In this document: positions 33,334-42,250 of the stretch, piece after piece
How the letters are laid out: every line of letters starts with the position of its first letter
Numbering within the stretch: the first letter of the stretch is position 1
From: Bacteroidota bacterium
GTDB taxonomy: Bacteria > Bacteroidota > Rhodothermia > Rhodothermales > UBA10348
Assembly: GCA_029262855.1 (NCBI GenBank)
Contig: JAJCYP010000049.1
Coordinates: forward strand, 62,001-126,000
Direction: 5' to 3'
Length of the DNA stretch: 64,000 bases
Notes under the pieces: model-generated
What the model saw: the letters and a program-made list of their open reading frames with translations, nothing else
Database searches by the model: none
What the model was told of the DNA's origin: nothing
Program-made: the position numbers and the translations under genes

Positions 33334-33370
33334 TCTTTGGGGTGCCTTTGGCTTCTTGTGGGAGAAGGGT

Positions 33371-33403
33371 GAAGTACGCAGGCGCTCCAGGTGGTGCGTT
33401 AGA
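33371..33403. repeat. 33-bp perfect direct repeat, copy 2
   Basis: Second exact copy of 32275-32307, lying in the 129-bp gap between the class I methyltransferase start and the FkbM gene. Here it is non-coding on the plus strand and directly followed by unrelated sequence. This copy marks the right edge of the inserted or duplicated segment. Confidence 0.9.
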
Positions 33404-33462
33404 CCGGCATGCCCTTCTTGCTCGACCGCCATATCTTCTGATCGACTAATTACTCATGATAC

Positions 33463-34359
33463 ATGACCGACTTCGCTGTTGCCGCACGGAATGTCCATTC
33501 GCAGTACGGGGAGGATGGGGTTCTGGAATGGGTCCTGGAGCGAATTGGCTTACAGGATGGCTATTTTGTGGAGTTTGGGGCCTGGGACGGGATTCACCTC
33601 AGCAACTGCCGACACCTCTATGAGAACGGCTGGTCAGGTTGTCTTATCGAGGGCGACCCAACTCGTTTCAAAGACCTTGAGACGACCTACCAGGGCGAAG
33701 AACGCGCAGACCTGATCTGCGCATACGTCGAAATCTCGGGCTCGAGGAGTCTTGACTCGCTGCTCACCAGCAGTGGCGTCAAGTCGGTCGATCTGGTGTC
33801 GATTGATATAGATGGCGACGACTACGCGATTTGGCGAAGCCTGGAGTTGTACCGCCCGAAAGTGGTGATCATCGAGTACAATCCGACAATCCCCTTCGAC
33901 ACGAGGTATGTGAACCCCACTGGCTTGAACCGCGGGAACTCTGCACTCTCGCTCGCTGAGCTTGCCACCGAAAAGGGGTACGACCTGGTCGCGGGCACCA
34001 GGGCAAACCTCGTCTTTGTTGACAAGGACATTAGACCACCCACGCTCGAGCCGGTTACGCTTCAGCTGCTGAAGGATGTTGTTGGAGGCGGCCTCAGGTT
34101 CTTCTTCGGCGTGGATGGGACCTTCCTTCGTGAGGCGGGACATACCATGCGAGAGACCGAAGTCTATCGCGTGCCGTGGACAGACTACATGGCCGCGCAA
34201 CCTGTGCCAAGGTTTCTTCGCCGATTTGATTCCCGGTCAGGGTTGAAGAAGACCATAGGTCTTGTTCTGCTACTCTTGACGAGGCCGGTCGCTGCCCTTC
34301 GAATGGTGCTTGATGAGCGTGTTAATCCACGACCTCCGGAGAAGCAGATCTATGATTGA
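33463..34359 (+). CDS. FkbM-family SAM-dependent methyltransferase
   Basis: 298 aa. The FkbM-type core is visible: 'SQYGEDGVLEWVLER', 'GYFVEFGAWDGIHLSNC' (SAM-binding), 'GWSGCLIEGDPTRF' (acidic end of strand 2) and 'VDLVSIDIDGDDYAIW'. Members methylate hydroxyl groups of sugars or polyketides; near an O-antigen ligase-like gene, sugar methylation of a surface glycan is the natural guess. An Arg-rich C-terminus with a hydrophobic stretch ('KTIGLVLLLLTRPVAALRM') might bind the membrane. GC is lower than in the flanks (32/60 at 33541-33600). A fragment of a closely related gene lies 1.2 kb upstream (32307-32444). Confidence 0.88.
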   Translation: MTDFAVAARNVHSQYGEDGVLEWVLERIGLQDGYFVEFGAWDGIHLSNCRHLYENGWSGCLIEGDPTRFKDLETTYQGEERADLICAYVEISGSRSLDSLLTSSGVKSVDLVSIDIDGDDYAIWRSLELYRPKVVIIEYNPTIPFDTRYVNPTGLNRGNSALSLAELATEKGYDLVAGTRANLVFVDKDIRPPTLEPVTLQLLKDVVGGGLRFFFGVDGTFLREAGHTMRETEVYRVPWTDYMAAQPVPRFLRRFDSRSGLKKTIGLVLLLLTRPVAALRMVLDERVNPRPPEKQIYD

Positions 34360-34376
34360 CTCTCCGCCGACCAGTG

Positions 34377-36365
34377 CTATCGCTCGGAGGTGCTGTTTGC
34401 CTCCTCCGGGCGGGTCAGGTGCCAGAAGTAACCCATCAGGGCGGCGAACACGGCGGCTGCCAGCCACACGCCCGCACTGCCGGCCCAATCACTTCCGATG
34501 CCTTTCGGGGCCACCTGCGTGTAGGCGGCCCACCCGGCAATCACAACCATGAACAGGCCCTCGCCTCCCACGAGTCCAGATCCGAAGAGAATGCCCCGCT
34601 CGCGACGATCATCCAGTTCCTCCGGCGTGCGGGAGCGCTTCTCGACAAACATGCGCATCAGCCCGCCGAGGTAGATGGGCGTCATCGTTGCAACCGGGAG
34701 ATAGACCCCTACGGCGAAGGCCAGGCTCGGAATACCCAGCAGTTCAATGATGATGGCCAGCCCGGCACCGATGCCCACGAGACCCCACGGGAGAGACTGA
34801 TCCAGAACACCGTCGACCACCACCTTCATGAGCGTGGCCTGCGGAGCCGGGATTTCGGTATTCCCGAAGCCCCAGGTGCTGCCGATCAACTGGAACGTCC
34901 AGACAATTACGCCGACGCAGGCAATTACGCCGATCATTTCGCCCATCTGTTGCCTGCGCGGTGTGGCGCCCAGCAGGAATCCGGACTTCAGGTCCTGACT
35001 CGTGTCGCCGGCGATGGACGCCGCAATGGCCACGACCGTACCAATGGTGAGCGCGGCGGCCTTTCCGGCCAGGTCTGTCCATCCAAGCAGCAGGAACAGC
35101 CCGGCCGCACCCAGAAGCGTGGCAATCGTCATTCCACTGGTAGGATTGGACGTCACGCCTACCAATCCGACAATCCGGCTGGAGACGGTCACAAAGAAAA
35201 ACGCGAAGACGATGACGAGTACCGCGGCGGCGGCCCGGAATCCCATCGACTCGATATTGAAAGCCTGCGGCACCAGCGCCAGGATCAGGAAGATCCCCAC
35301 GGCGCCAATCCCGACCCACTTGAGGGGAAGGTCCTCTTCGGTACGCTTGACCGCGACGGGAACGGCGGTCTTCAGACGCGATCCTAACTGGCTCCCGCCG
35401 ACCCGGAAACTCTCGATCATTGTGGGCACGGACTTGGCAAGCGTCATCAAGCCGGCGGCGGCCACCGCGCCCGCGCCGATGTATCTCACGTAGCGGGTCC
35501 AGATCTGCGACGCGCTCATGTCGGCAATCAAGTTGACGGCCTCCGGAAACACGGGAGCCGTCAGGCCTTCGCCAATCAGCGCGATGGTCGGGATAATCAC
35601 GACCCAGGAGAGGAGCCCTCCGCCGACCATGACGGCCGCAGTCTTGGGCCCCAGGATGTAGCCCACGCCGAGCAGGGCGGATGACATCTCCACGCCCACC
35701 TCGCCCTTCTTCAGGAACGGCAAATGGAGTACGACCTCGTCCGGGAGCGCCTTCAGGAAACCGAACAGGGCCTTGAAGGCCGCGCCCACGCCGAGTCCCA
35801 AGAACACGTTTCGAGCCTTGCCGCTGCTTGTCTCTGCGGCCACAAGAACCTCGGCGCACGCCGTCCCCTCGGGATAGGGCAGTTTGCCGTGCTCTCCCTT
35901 GATGAGGAAGCGCCTCAGCGGGATCATGAACAGGACGCCGAGGAGGCCGCCGCACAGGGCAAGCAGCGTCATCTGCCCCCAGGCCGGGTTGAACCCCCAC
36001 ATGTAGAGGGCCGGAAGGGTGAAGATGATGCCGCTGGCCAATGAGCTGGATGCCGAGCCCACGGTCTGGGACATGTTCGCCTCCAGCAGGGTCGACTTGA
36101 CCCCCATGGTCTCAAGCGAACGAAAGAGCGCGATGGACATAACGGCCACCGGAATCGACGTGGAGATCGTCAACCCGACGCGAAGTCCCAGGTAGGCGTT
36201 GGCGGCCCCGAACAGCACACCGAAGATCACACCCGCCACGATGGCCTTGAGCGTGAATTCGGCCGTGGAGACTTCGGCAGGCACGAAGGGCGGATACGCC
36301 TTGCCGGCGGGGATCTCGGTATAGGCCAACGGATCGAGTCCCTGGCGCATTTGTAGTTCAGACAT
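34377..36365 (-). CDS. OPT-family oligopeptide transporter
   Basis: 662 aa from the ATG at 36365 ('MSELQMRQGLDPLAY'), normal for bacterial OPT proteins. About fifteen transmembrane helices are seen. Family-typical stretches are 'VIFGVLFGAANAYLGLRVGL', 'SIPVAVMSIALFRSLE' and 'GEHGKLPYPEGTACAEVLVA', the last being the strongly conserved 'LPYPEGTACAEVL' box, plus 'GDTSQDLKSGFLLGATPRRQ'. OPT proteins take up tetra- to hexapeptides or metal chelates, driven by protons, in the inner membrane. It is convergent with the FkbM gene (17-bp gap) and divergent from tdh. No regulatory site is obvious. Confidence 0.93.
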   Translation of the reverse strand: MSELQMRQGLDPLAYTEIPAGKAYPPFVPAEVSTAEFTLKAIVAGVIFGVLFGAANAYLGLRVGLTISTSIPVAVMSIALFRSLETMGVKSTLLEANMSQTVGSASSSLASGIIFTLPALYMWGFNPAWGQMTLLALCGGLLGVLFMIPLRRFLIKGEHGKLPYPEGTACAEVLVAAETSSGKARNVFLGLGVGAAFKALFGFLKALPDEVVLHLPFLKKGEVGVEMSSALLGVGYILGPKTAAVMVGGGLLSWVVIIPTIALIGEGLTAPVFPEAVNLIADMSASQIWTRYVRYIGAGAVAAAGLMTLAKSVPTMIESFRVGGSQLGSRLKTAVPVAVKRTEEDLPLKWVGIGAVGIFLILALVPQAFNIESMGFRAAAAVLVIVFAFFFVTVSSRIVGLVGVTSNPTSGMTIATLLGAAGLFLLLGWTDLAGKAAALTIGTVVAIAASIAGDTSQDLKSGFLLGATPRRQQMGEMIGVIACVGVIVWTFQLIGSTWGFGNTEIPAPQATLMKVVVDGVLDQSLPWGLVGIGAGLAIIIELLGIPSLAFAVGVYLPVATMTPIYLGGLMRMFVEKRSRTPEELDDRRERGILFGSGLVGGEGLFMVVIAGWAAYTQVAPKGIGSDWAGSAGVWLAAAVFAALMGYFWHLTRPEEANSTSER

Positions 36366-36473
36366 GGCGCTTGCGGTGAGTGGCACGAGAATACGGGCCG
36401 CCGGGCCGCACCGACAAGTACTCAATTCGCAGTTGCTTGACGAGTGAGCTATCTGACGCTCCTATCTTTTGAT

Positions 36474-36492
36474 GGCTGGGATCCTGCCAGCC
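36474..36492. promoter_or_regulatory. Short inverted repeat upstream of tdh
   Basis: 'ggctgg' (36474-36479) and 'ccagcc' (36487-36492) with a 7-bp spacer end 28 bp before the tdh ATG, in the 155-bp divergent region shared with the OPT transporter. It could be an operator or a leader hairpin; the short arms make chance possible. Confidence 0.25.
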
Positions 36493-36520
36493 TCCCTTCA
36501 ACCAACTGGAAGCGTTTCCA

Positions 36521-37468
36521 ATGATTCTCGTAACAGGCGCCGCGGGGCAATTGGGCAGTGATCTCGTTGACGGGCTCGTCGCCCGCCACGGAGGTTCTGC
36601 GGTTCTTGCCACCGACTTGCGCTGCTGCGACCAGTTGAAGCGCTCCGGTGCCGATACGGCATCGCTGGATGTCACCGATGCGGACGCCGTTCGAATGATG
36701 ATCCAGGATGGCGTCTTCGAGCAGGTCTATCACCTGGCCGGCATCCTGTCCGCGCGAGGCGAGAAACAGCCGGATCTCTGCTGGACCGTCAATGTCGACG
36801 GCCTGAAGAACGTGCTCAATGCAGTGCGGGATACCAGGACCCGCGTGTTCTGGCCCAGTTCGATTGCCGTTTTCGGTCCGGCCACCCCGCGTCACCGGAC
36901 ACCGCAGGTCACCGTCAAGGATCCCAGCACCATGTATGGGGTGGCGAAGGCTTCCGGAGAACTCCTCTGTGACTACCACGCCAGCAAGTTTGGGGTGGAC
37001 GTGAGGAGCATTCGATACCCCGGCATCATCAGCTCGAGCGTCCCTCCCGGCGGTGGCACCACGGATTTCGCTGTAGACATGTTTGTCGAGGCCGTCAAGA
37101 GCGGGCAATACACCTGTTTTGTGCGCGAGACGACTCGCCTCCCGATGATGTACGGGCCTGACGCGGTCAAGGCTGCCCTGGACCTGATGGATGCCTCGCC
37201 GTCACGAATAACCATCCGGACCAGCTACAATCTGACAGCGTTCTCCTTTTCGGCCGAAGAACTCGCAGAGGCCATCGCCTCTCGCGTGCCCGGCTTCGTG
37301 TGCGAGTACGAGCCCGATTTCCGCCAGGCCATCGCCGACACCTGGCCGGAGGTCATCGACGATTCCAAGGCCCGCGAAGACTGGGGCTGGCATCCGGAGT
37401 ACGACATCACAGCCATGGTCGATGACATGTTGAGCCACCTCGTAGACCCTGCCTCCAGCCATGTTTGA
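36521..37468 (+). CDS. tdh: L-threonine 3-dehydrogenase, SDR type
   Basis: 315 aa. The extended short-chain dehydrogenase fold starts with the NAD-binding '[15 protein letters not shown]' and has the catalytic '[13 protein letters not shown]' (Tyr-x3-Lys), '[12 protein letters not shown]' and '[17 protein letters not shown]', which match SDR-type threonine dehydrogenases. The product oxidises L-threonine to 2-amino-3-ketobutyrate. The next gene, overlapping by 8 bp, encodes the ligase that splits this with CoA, so the pair turns threonine into glycine and acetyl-CoA. The context makes the assignment firm. The start is the first ATG, 5 bp after 'ggaag'-like purines. Confidence 0.93.
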   Translation: MILVTGAAGQLGSDLVDGLVARHGGSAVLATDLRCCDQLKRSGADTASLDVTDADAVRMMIQDGVFEQVYHLAGILSARGEKQPDLCWTVNVDGLKNVLNAVRDTRTRVFWPSSIAVFGPATPRHRTPQVTVKDPSTMYGVAKASGELLCDYHASKFGVDVRSIRYPGIISSSVPPGGGTTDFAVDMFVEAVKSGQYTCFVRETTRLPMMYGPDAVKAALDLMDASPSRITIRTSYNLTAFSFSAEELAEAIASRVPGFVCEYEPDFRQAIADTWPEVIDDSKAREDWGWHPEYDITAMVDDMLSHLVDPASSHV

Positions 37469-38651
37469 TTCCGCCCAACCGCAGTTTCGGGAGATCCTTG
37501 ACGAGATCCGTGATTCCGGACTTCACAAGGAAGAGCGCGTCATCACCTCACAGCAGGCCGCCGACATTCAGGTCCAGGGCGGCGGCGAGGTAGTCAACTT
37601 CTGCGCCAACAACTACCTGGGGTTGGCGAATCACCCAAGCCTGATCGAGGCGGCCCGGGAAGGCCTCGAGAGGTACGGGTTCGGGCTGTCCTCGGTCCGC
37701 TTCATCTGTGGGACGCAGGACATCCACAAGGAGCTCGAAGCCCGGGTGGCGGAGTTTCTTGGGACGGAGGACACCATCCTCTACGCGGCATGCTTCGACG
37801 CGAACGGCGGTCTGTTCGAGACGCTGCTGGACAAAGAATGTGCGATCATTTCCGACCAGCTGAACCACGCCTCGATCATCGACGGCATCCGCCTGTCCAA
37901 GGCGCAGCGCTTCAGGTACAACAACGGTGACATGGATCACCTGGAAACCTGCCTGAAGGAAGCCGAGTCCGCCAAGCGGACGCTGATTGCCACCGATGGC
38001 GTGTTCTCCATGGACGGCTCCGTGGCGAAGCTGGATCAGATCTGCGACCTCGCCGAGAAATATGGCGCCATGGTGATGTTCGATGATTGCCATGCCACGG
38101 GCTTTTTCGGCCCGACAGGACGCGGGACGCACGAGCATTGTGGCGTGATGGATCGGGTTGACATCATCACCTCCACACTTGGCAAGGCCCTCGGGGGCGC
38201 CATGGGTGGCTTCACCACGGGCAAGAAGGAGGTCATCGAGCTGCTTCGCCAGCGGTCCCGTCCCTACCTCTTCTCGAACTCGCTGGCTCCAGCCATCACG
38301 TACACGAGCATCAAGGTTCTGGAGATGCTCAGCGAAACGACGGCGCTGCGGGACACACTCGAGTCCAACACGGCGTGGTTCCGCAAGTCGATGACCGAGG
38401 CCGGCTTCGACATCAAGCCGGGCGTCCATCCGATTGTGCCGATCATGCTCTACGATGCCCGATTGGCTGCAGGCATGGCGGCCGACCTCCTCGCCGAGGG
38501 CATCTACGTGATCGGGTTCAGTTTTCCGGTTGTCCCGCGCGGCGAAGCCAGGATCCGGGTTCAGATCTCGGCGGCGCATACGCAGGTCCACCTCGAAAAG
38601 GCGGTAGAGGCCTTCACCCGCATAGGCCGGAAGCACGGTGTCATCAGTTAG
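37461..38651 (+). CDS. kbl: Glycine C-acetyltransferase (2-amino-3-ketobutyrate CoA ligase)
   Basis: 396 aa, the standard length. It is a fold-type I PLP enzyme of the alpha-oxoamine synthase family: '[14 protein letters not shown]', '[20 protein letters not shown]', '[13 protein letters not shown]' (PLP-binding Asp and His) and the Schiff-base Lys242 in '[14 protein letters not shown]'. It converts 2-amino-3-ketobutyrate and CoA to glycine and acetyl-CoA in the cytoplasm. It is translationally coupled to tdh. Its 3' end overlaps the GTG start of the following amidase gene by 14 bp. Confidence 0.96.
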   Translation: MFDSAQPQFREILDEIRDSGLHKEERVITSQQAADIQVQGGGEVVNFCANNYLGLANHPSLIEAAREGLERYGFGLSSVRFICGTQDIHKELEARVAEFLGTEDTILYAACFDANGGLFETLLDKECAIISDQLNHASIIDGIRLSKAQRFRYNNGDMDHLETCLKEAESAKRTLIATDGVFSMDGSVAKLDQICDLAEKYGAMVMFDDCHATGFFGPTGRGTHEHCGVMDRVDIITSTLGKALGGAMGGFTTGKKEVIELLRQRSRPYLFSNSLAPAITYTSIKVLEMLSETTALRDTLESNTAWFRKSMTEAGFDIKPGVHPIVPIMLYDARLAAGMAADLLAEGIYVIGFSFPVVPRGEARIRVQISAAHTQVHLEKAVEAFTRIGRKHGVIS

Positions 38652-39486
38652 GGCAACGAGCGCACGGCGGTGGCCTCGCGCACGAGGGTGGTCTCGCGCA
38701 CGGCGGTGGTCTCGCGCACGGCGGTGGCCTCGCGCCCTGCCGCGGCTGCCGGCCGGACCTCGTGGCGTCCCGCGGCTGCCCGCGGGTCTCCCGCGGGCCG
38801 CCAGCCCCTGGCTCGTGCTCGCCCTGGTCACTCTAACGCTGACCGGATGCCGCTCAGAGTTCGAAATCCGTGACCGGCCGATCCCGTTCACCGATGCCAG
38901 GATCGCGCAGACCGAGTCCTACGCGCTGGCCCGATACGGCCTCGATACCCACCGGATTACCCCACGGGTCATCGTCCTGCACTGGACGGCGATCCCCACG
39001 CTGGAGGACTCCTACGCGGCCTTCGTTCCCGAGACGCTGCCCGGCGCCCGCGGCGATATCGCCACGGCCGGGGCCGTGAATGTTTCGGTGCAGTTCCTGG
39101 TGGGCAAGGATGGCGAGACCTTCCGCTTAATGCCGGAGACCTGGATGAGCCGCCACGTGATCGGCCTGAATCACGTCTCCATTGGCGTGGAAAACGTGGG
39201 CGGCGACGATGGGGTCGATGACCTGACCGACCAGCAGATTGCCTCGAATGCCGCTCTGGTCGAATACCTCGTAGCGAAATATCCCACCATCGAGTACCTG
39301 ATCGGGCACCACGAGTACCGCCGGTTCGAGCAGCACCCACTCTGGCTCGAGTCGGATCCGGATTATCGGACCGAGAAGTCCGACCCCGGCGACCGCTTCA
39401 TGCAGGCGGTTCGCGACCGTGTGCGTGGCCTGGGGCTCAAAGGATTGGCGGAAATTGCCGCCGAATCCGAACGCATGCCCGACTGA
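38638..39486 (+). CDS. N-acetylmuramoyl-L-alanine amidase-like lipoprotein with Arg-rich leader
   Basis: 282 aa from a GTG at 38638; no other good start exists before the signal sequence. The first ~55 residues are Arg/Trp/Pro-rich because they are written by a tandem 18-bp repeat. They are followed by '[14 protein letters not shown]', a lipoprotein signal. The amidase_2 domain has zinc-ligand positions in '[10 protein letters not shown]' (His), 'GHHEYRRF' (His) and 'SDPGDRFM' (Asp region), plus '[11 protein letters not shown]' with the catalytic Glu. It cleaves the amide between MurNAc and the stem peptide, for recycling or remodelling. Whether the repeat region is translated or the true start is a rarer codon further in cannot be settled here. 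Confidence 0.82.
   Translation: MSSVRATSARRWPRARGWSRARRWSRARRWPRALPRLPAGPRGVPRLPAGLPRAASPWLVLALVTLTLTGCRSEFEIRDRPIPFTDARIAQTESYALARYGLDTHRITPRVIVLHWTAIPTLEDSYAAFVPETLPGARGDIATAGAVNVSVQFLVGKDGETFRLMPETWMSRHVIGLNHVSIGVENVGGDDGVDDLTDQQIASNAALVEYLVAKYPTIEYLIGHHEYRRFEQHPLWLESDPDYRTEKSDPGDRFMQAVRDRVRGLGLKGLAEIAAESERMPD
38660..38731. repeat. Four tandem 18-bp repeats
   Basis: Units start at 38660, 38678, 38696 and 38714, with consensus 'gcgcacggcggtggtctc'; units 1 and 4 are identical. They encode an RRWxRA-type repeat in the amidase frame. Since 18 is a multiple of three, changes in copy number would not shift the frame. Confidence 0.85.
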
Positions 39487-39511
39487 GGTCCGCTTGCCGT
39501 AGTTTCGGGCG

Positions 39512-42250
39512 ATGTCCGAATCTGCTCCCCGTACCCCAAGCCGGCTGGCACTCTGGCTGACTCTCCTGGTGATTGCAAACAGCCTGTACCTGTATCTGCA
39601 GGATGCGGCGAGTCTGTTCTACATCGCCAACGTGGTCGGGCATCTGGGCCTTGGAGTTGCGGCCTGTGTGATCTGGCTGAGGTCGGGGGCTTCGTGGCCC
39701 GCTCGAACTGCCGCCGTCGGCGCGGTGCTGGCTATTCTCAGCGGTCTGCTGCTCGCCAAGGAGGGCAACCTGATCCCCAATCGTGGGATCCTCCATCTGC
39801 ACCTTGGATTCTCGGCCTTCGGAGCGATGGCGGCCCTGTGGTGGCTGCACGTTGCCCTTCCGCGGGCCCGCGGCGCGGTGCTGGCCGTCAGCGCGGCCAG
39901 TCTGATTGCGCTCGTGGTGGTGCCAAGGCTACCCCTGCCGGAAACAGATGTCATCACGAATCCGCTCTTACCACCCGCATCGATGGCCGAGGAGGCGATG
40001 GGTGGGGCCGATGGTCCCTTCTTTCCCAGCGCAGTGAAGACCGTCGACGGAAAACTCATTCCCTCGGAGTTCTTTCTGGAGTCGCAGAGCTGCGGACGAT
40101 CGGGTTGTCATGAGGACGTGACCGCCCAGTGGGAAGCGTCGGCGCACCACCTCTCCAGCTTCAACAACCAGTGGTACCGGAAGTCCATCGAGTACATGCA
40201 AGACGTGGCAGGACTCGACCGGCCTCAATGGTGTGCGGGGTGCCACGACCACGCGCTGCTGTTCAGCGGGAAGATGGCGCAACCGGTGGCAGACTTCGTC
40301 AGGTCCGAGGAGGCCCAGGCCGGACTGGCCTGCGTCTCCTGTCACGCGATCAGGGAGGTCAACAGCACGATGGGCAATGCCGATTTCACGCTTGAATTCC
40401 CCCCGCTGCATGATCTCGCGACCAGTGAAAACCCGGTCATTCAAAAGGTCCATGACATCCTGCTGGAGCTCGACCCGGCGCCCCATCGCGAGACCTTCCT
40501 TCGGCCCTTCATGCGCGACCAGCCGGCGGAGTTCTGCTCAAGCTGCCACAAGGTCCATCTGGACGAGCCCGTCAACGACTACCGGTGGCTGCGTGGATTC
40601 AACACGTACGACAATTGGCAGGCCAGCGGTGTCTCGGGCCAGGGCGCGCGGTCCTTTTACCAGCCCGCCGATCCAAAGAATTGCGTTTCGTGCCACATGG
40701 TGGATGTGCCCAGCCACGACGCCGCCTCGAAGGGCGGTTTTATCAAGGCGCACCATTTCCCGGCCGCCAACACGGCCTTGTCGACGGCCAACGGCAATGA
40801 GGCTCAATTGGAAGCGACTGGGAGTTTCCTGAAGGCCAACCAGATTCGGGTGGACATCTTTGCCGCTGGCGAGCCCTCCGAGATCAGTGAGGAGCCTGCC
40901 GCCTCCAGCGATGCCATGGGACAGTTGGCGACTACCTTTGCGGTGGGCCTGGAGGGTGGAGACGCGGCGGGGACCGGCCGGACCCGGGAGGCCCGAGCCG
41001 TGCGAGCACCGCTGATGGACGGCGACCCCGTTCTGGTACCGGGCACGGAAATCAGGCTGGACGTGGTGGTTCGCACGCTCGGCCTGGGTCATTTCTTTCC
41101 CTCCGGGACCGTGGATGCGCAGGAGGCCTGGCTCGAGTTCAAGGCCGTTGCGGACAACGGCGAGGTGCTCCTATGGAGTGGCTCCCGGGATGATGCCGGG
41201 CGCGTCGACAAGGAAGCCCACTTCTATCGCAACTTCATGGTGGATGCCCACGGCAACCCGATTGACAAGCGAAACGCCTTCGCCTCGCGGGCGGTGGTCT
41301 ACGTCAATCTCATTCCTCCCGGCACGGCCGATGTGGCCCACTTCACGCTTCGGGTCCCCGAGGGTCTGACGGGCTCCGTGTCCGTCTCGGCCAAACTGCA
41401 TTATCGCAAATTTACCTGGGAATACACCCACTTCTCGTTTCGGGGAAAGACCGATGACACCGGCCCCCCGCCCACCGTGGGGTACGATGACCGCACCTGG
41501 ACGCTTGCCGATCAGGTCCTGGACGTCACAGGAGGCCTCAGCGAAGTCCCGGACGTCCCCGTCGTGACCATGGCCGCGGACTCACTCCTGCTCAGAATCG
41601 CCGACGTCGTCGACTCCACTCCGAACAGTCTGACCGCCGATCGGACCGAATGGAACGACTACGGAATCGGACTCCTGCGGCAGGGCGACCTGAAGAGCGC
41701 CGAGGCGGCCTTCAAAATGGTTACGGAGATCGATCCCTCCTACGCGGACGGCTGGGTGAACCTGGCCCGTGTCTATACGGCCGAAGGGGATGTCGAGCCG
41801 GCCGCCGAGGTCCTGGAACGCGCCCTCGAGGTCGAGCCCGGATTCTACAAGGCCCTCTACTTCCGTGGGCTGTATTGGAAAACCCTCGGAGAGTATGAGC
41901 GTGCCGACCAGGATCTGTCGGCCGTTGCCGCGCAGTTCCCTCGTGACCGCGTAGTGCAGAACCAGCTCGGCCGAGTCCGCTACCTGGACTCTCGCCTGAT
42001 GGAGGCCGTCCCGCCGTTCGAAGCCGTCCTGGCCATCGACCCTGAGGACCTGATGGCGCACTACAACCTGATGCTGGTCTTTCGGGCGTTGGGAGAAACC
42101 AGCCGTTCGGAGGCCCACGAAGGGCGATACCTCAGATTCAAGGCCGATGAGGCCTCGCAGTCACTGGCCCGTGCGTATCGAAGCGAAGACCCGAACGTAA
42201 ACCGCGAATCGCAGCCGATTCACGAGCACGTGGGAAGCCGCCGCCGCTAG
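39512..42250 (+). CDS. Multiheme cytochrome c with membrane domain and C-terminal TPRs
   Basis: 912 aa. About five transmembrane helices occupy residues 10-150. An extracytoplasmic region then holds five heme-binding motifs: an unusual CX4CH at 194-200 ('SCGRSGCHED') and CXXCH at 241 ('WCAGCHDH'), 274 ('ACVSCHAI'), 342 ('FCSSCHKV') and 391 ('NCVSCHMV'). A beta-rich domain (about 470-700) is followed by TPR repeats at about 712-870 ('YGIGLLRQGDLKSAEAAFKM', 'LARVYTAEGDVEPAAEVLER'). The heme region resembles the cytochrome c554/NapC-NrfB-like multiheme group. It would pass electrons at or outside the inner membrane, with the TPRs docking a partner. The 3' end overlaps the convergent CRTAC1 gene by 4 bp. 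Confidence 0.88.
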   Translation: MSESAPRTPSRLALWLTLLVIANSLYLYLQDAASLFYIANVVGHLGLGVAACVIWLRSGASWPARTAAVGAVLAILSGLLLAKEGNLIPNRGILHLHLGFSAFGAMAALWWLHVALPRARGAVLAVSAASLIALVVVPRLPLPETDVITNPLLPPASMAEEAMGGADGPFFPSAVKTVDGKLIPSEFFLESQSCGRSGCHEDVTAQWEASAHHLSSFNNQWYRKSIEYMQDVAGLDRPQWCAGCHDHALLFSGKMAQPVADFVRSEEAQAGLACVSCHAIREVNSTMGNADFTLEFPPLHDLATSENPVIQKVHDILLELDPAPHRETFLRPFMRDQPAEFCSSCHKVHLDEPVNDYRWLRGFNTYDNWQASGVSGQGARSFYQPADPKNCVSCHMVDVPSHDAASKGGFIKAHHFPAANTALSTANGNEAQLEATGSFLKANQIRVDIFAAGEPSEISEEPAASSDAMGQLATTFAVGLEGGDAAGTGRTREARAVRAPLMDGDPVLVPGTEIRLDVVVRTLGLGHFFPSGTVDAQEAWLEFKAVADNGEVLLWSGSRDDAGRVDKEAHFYRNFMVDAHGNPIDKRNAFASRAVVYVNLIPPGTADVAHFTLRVPEGLTGSVSVSAKLHYRKFTWEYTHFSFRGKTDDTGPPPTVGYDDRTWTLADQVLDVTGGLSEVPDVPVVTMAADSLLLRIADVVDSTPNSLTADRTEWNDYGIGLLRQGDLKSAEAAFKMVTEIDPSYADGWVNLARVYTAEGDVEPAAEVLERALEVEPGFYKALYFRGLYWKTLGEYERADQDLSAVAAQFPRDRVVQNQLGRVRYLDSRLMEAVPPFEAVLAIDPEDLMAHYNLMLVFRALGETSRSEAHEGRYLRFKADEASQSLARAYRSEDPNVNRESQPIHEHVGSRRR

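Noticed and set aside
34356-36000. Long open frames on both strands within the OPT transporter gene
   Set aside because: The 662-residue OPT frame has the conserved 'LPYPEGTACAEVL' box and many helices; the others are hydrophilic Arg-rich shadows.
37548-38891. Long minus-strand open frame (447 codons) opposite kbl and the amidase start
   Set aside because: It is the antisense of a well-supported PLP enzyme gene; its translation is rich in Arg, Gly and His with no domain, typical of shadow frames in GC-rich DNA.
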